From positions 1,302,001-1,366,000 of the forward strand of contig CAVSZZ010000002.1 of assembly GCA_963732595.1 (NCBI GenBank): 64,000 nt of DNA, in the 5' to 3' direction. The translations under genes were made by a program, and so were the position numbers. Numbering within the stretch: position 1 is the stretch's first letter; the number at the start of each line of letters is the position of its first letter. Shown piece by piece: positions 62,719 through 64,000 of this stretch. The DNA is from JAFGXF01 sp963732595. Its GTDB lineage: Bacteria > Chloroflexota > Anaerolineae > Anaerolineales > Anaerolineaceae. The notes below the pieces were generated by a model that saw nothing but the letters and a program-made list of their open reading frames with translations, was not told the origin of the DNA and made no database searches.

Positions 62719-64000
62719 ATGAACAAATTGATGCTCGTGTTGGTTTGTTTTCCCATGCTCATTTCATTTGGGCCATTATCGGTGTCATCCGCTGATCCAC
62801 TCGCCCCACTGGCAGTCATTACGGTGGATACAACGCTTGATTCGAATGCAATAATGTATCAGGCTTGTACCGGTTTTCCAAATGACTGCTCATTGCGGGG
62901 TGCGATCAGCCTGTCGAATGCAACGACCGGCGGAATCGGGACTATCATTATTCCTGGGGATACATACGAATTATCCTTGACTGGTACCGGAGAAAATAGT
63001 AATGCTACCGGCGATTTGGATATATCCCAACCAGTAGTGCTTATAGGCGCCGGGACATCAGATACAATCATTGCAGCTGGACCGTCTAAAAATAATGGAG
63101 TAGACAGGGTTTTTCACCTTCAAAATGATCTCTCAGACACAGTGCGTATGTCTGACCTCACCATTCGCTGGGGGACGGTTTCTTCAGGTTCTGAAGGCGG
63201 AGCAGGTATTTTGGCAGATGCTTACATATCGGGCACTCTCATTTTAGAGCGGGTAACCATAGAGGAAAATGTAATCACCAATGATCGATCAGGTGGAGGT
63301 CTCCTAAGTTCAGGAATTTTGATAATTCGGGATTCTTCTTTTATTAATAATTCTGCGGTTCTTGGCGAAGGCGGAGGGATTTATCATGCCTCCAATGCTT
63401 TTACCTGTGAACGAACCACCATCGTGGGTAATACAGCTAAATACGGTGGAGGTCTTGCCAATCAGGATATTGCCGTATTACGTAATGTGACCATCAGCGG
63501 AAATACAGCGGTTAATGAGGGAGGCGGTATTTCACAATGGAATAATGGCGACTTGACCATTTATAATACAACCATTGTGAACAATTCGGTTACGGGTGGC
63601 AATACATCCGGATGGGCAATACAGGATTTGAAGTTTTTCTATGCATATAACTCGATCCTGGCGTCGGCAGCTGGGAGTCATCCCTGTTTGAACGGCATCG
63701 ACGGAGGTCATTCCAATCTGGCCACGGACACCTCCTGTAGTGCGACCGGATTCATCATTGGTGATCCACTCCTGGGTGCTCTTAATGACAATGGGGGCTT
63801 TACCAGGACGCATTCCCTGTCACTCGGGAGCCCGGCCATTGATGCTGCGGATAACACCCTTTGCCCGGTGGCTGACCAGCGCGGTGTCAGGCGGCGATAT
63901 GATGGCGATTCGAATGGGAGCTTGATTTGTGATATTGGCGCTTATGAGTACAACACAGGGCTGACATTGTTGAATTTCTTCGCTCCATTGATCGTACGAC
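62719..64000 (+). CDS. Secreted CSLREA/choice-of-anchor beta-helix protein, 3' end beyond window
   Basis: ATG 62719 is preceded by GGAGG. The 427 visible residues begin with a signal peptide (MNKLMLVLVCFPMLISFGPL, cleavage near SSADP). A CSLREA-like motif follows (NDCSLRGAISLSNATTG), as in secreted parallel beta-helix proteins. Repeats such as LTIRWGTVSSGSEGGAGILA, SFINNSAVLGEGGGIYHASN and VTISGNTAVNEGGGISQWNN form the helix turns. RSLSLGSPAIDAADN-like HSLSLGSPAIDAADNTLCPV and DIGAYEY close that domain. The protein runs off the right edge, so its C-terminal anchor is unseen. Function is probably adhesion or polysaccharide binding. Confidence 0.88.
   Translation, partial: MNKLMLVLVCFPMLISFGPLSVSSADPLAPLAVITVDTTLDSNAIMYQACTGFPNDCSLRGAISLSNATTGGIGTIIIPGDTYELSLTGTGENSNATGDLDISQPVVLIGAGTSDTIIAAGPSKNNGVDRVFHLQNDLSDTVRMSDLTIRWGTVSSGSEGGAGILADAYISGTLILERVTIEENVITNDRSGGGLLSSGILIIRDSSFINNSAVLGEGGGIYHASNAFTCERTTIVGNTAKYGGGLANQDIAVLRNVTISGNTAVNEGGGISQWNNGDLTIYNTTIVNNSVTGGNTSGWAIQDLKFFYAYNSILASAAGSHPCLNGIDGGHSNLATDTSCSATGFIIGDPLLGALNDNGGFTRTHSLSLGSPAIDAADNTLCPVADQRGVRRRYDGDSNGSLICDIGAYEYNTGLTLLNFFAPLIVR

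Noticed and set aside
1..64000. CRISPR arrays, insertion sequences, integrases or plasmid origins
   Set aside because: No regularly spaced repeats, transposase motifs, integrase motifs or iteron arrays were seen on reading the window.

Overview
The window looks like chromosomal DNA of an uncultured Chloroflexota, most likely class Anaerolineae. This is inferred from lipoproteins with Thr-Pro-rich linkers, tandem LysM/M23 proteins, a T-box on serS, the cdaA-cdaR pair, the ksgA/3D-domain-protein neighbourhood, and homologues of the Rmt 16S rRNA methyltransferases. There is no phage, plasmid, insertion sequence or CRISPR array. Base composition is moderately GC-rich, apart from a more AT-rich islet around 18.4-19.6 kb.

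Layout. (1) 1-7.3 kb, minus strand: RidA with a cysteine-rich tail, response regulator, histidine kinase, GT2 glycosyltransferase, polyprenyl-phosphate sugar transferase, CapD/WbpM-like dehydratase and a FemAB-type protein. These overlap or abut, so they probably form one operon tying a two-component system to surface-glycan synthesis. (2) 7.4-13.4 kb: secreted envelope proteins (two LysM/M23 paralogues, a polysaccharide deacetylase lipoprotein), a HIT protein, a PAS protein and REP-like palindromes. (3) 14-18.4 kb: a GlpA-like oxidoreductase, an FAD/NAD oxidoreductase, a DUF1667 protein and an SbcD-like nuclease. (4) 18.4-29.2 kb: housekeeping and metabolic genes (RNA uracil methyltransferase, aminotransferase, sortase, GH13, TPR protein, glutamine synthetase, MFS transporter), with a 0.5 kb non-coding stretch that holds a candidate structured RNA. 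(5) 29.3-42.8 kb: an unusual concentration of RNA-modification genes: MtaB, a divergent Tgt, two tandem Rmt/FmrO-like 16S methyltransferases, an RsmF-like protein, RsmE, RsmI and RsmA/KsgA, plus a queuosine-precursor transporter and T-box-controlled serS. (6) 42.9-49.3 kb: tRNA-Phe, CoaE with a C-terminal extension, CdaA, CdaR, Der and an NfeD/ClpP-class protease. (7) 49.3-64 kb: peptide ABC transporter without its ATPases, assorted enzymes, an ABC-F protein behind a uORF/attenuator leader, and the start of a CSLREA-type beta-helix secreted protein.

The most interesting biology is the decoding-centre modification neighbourhood (two adjacent, diverged G1405-methyltransferase homologues between a Tgt with an altered base pocket and an RsmF homologue) and the ABC-F gene with an apparent translation-coupled attenuator. 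Together they suggest an intrinsic ribosome-protection or drug-tolerance repertoire. This is inference.

Caution: at least sixteen single-base frame disruptions, nearly all apparent +1 insertions, hit genes that are otherwise well conserved. They are densest at 2.6-9.6 kb. I read most as sequencing or assembly errors. Such genes are typed pseudogene because they do not read through as given, but the organism probably has them intact.
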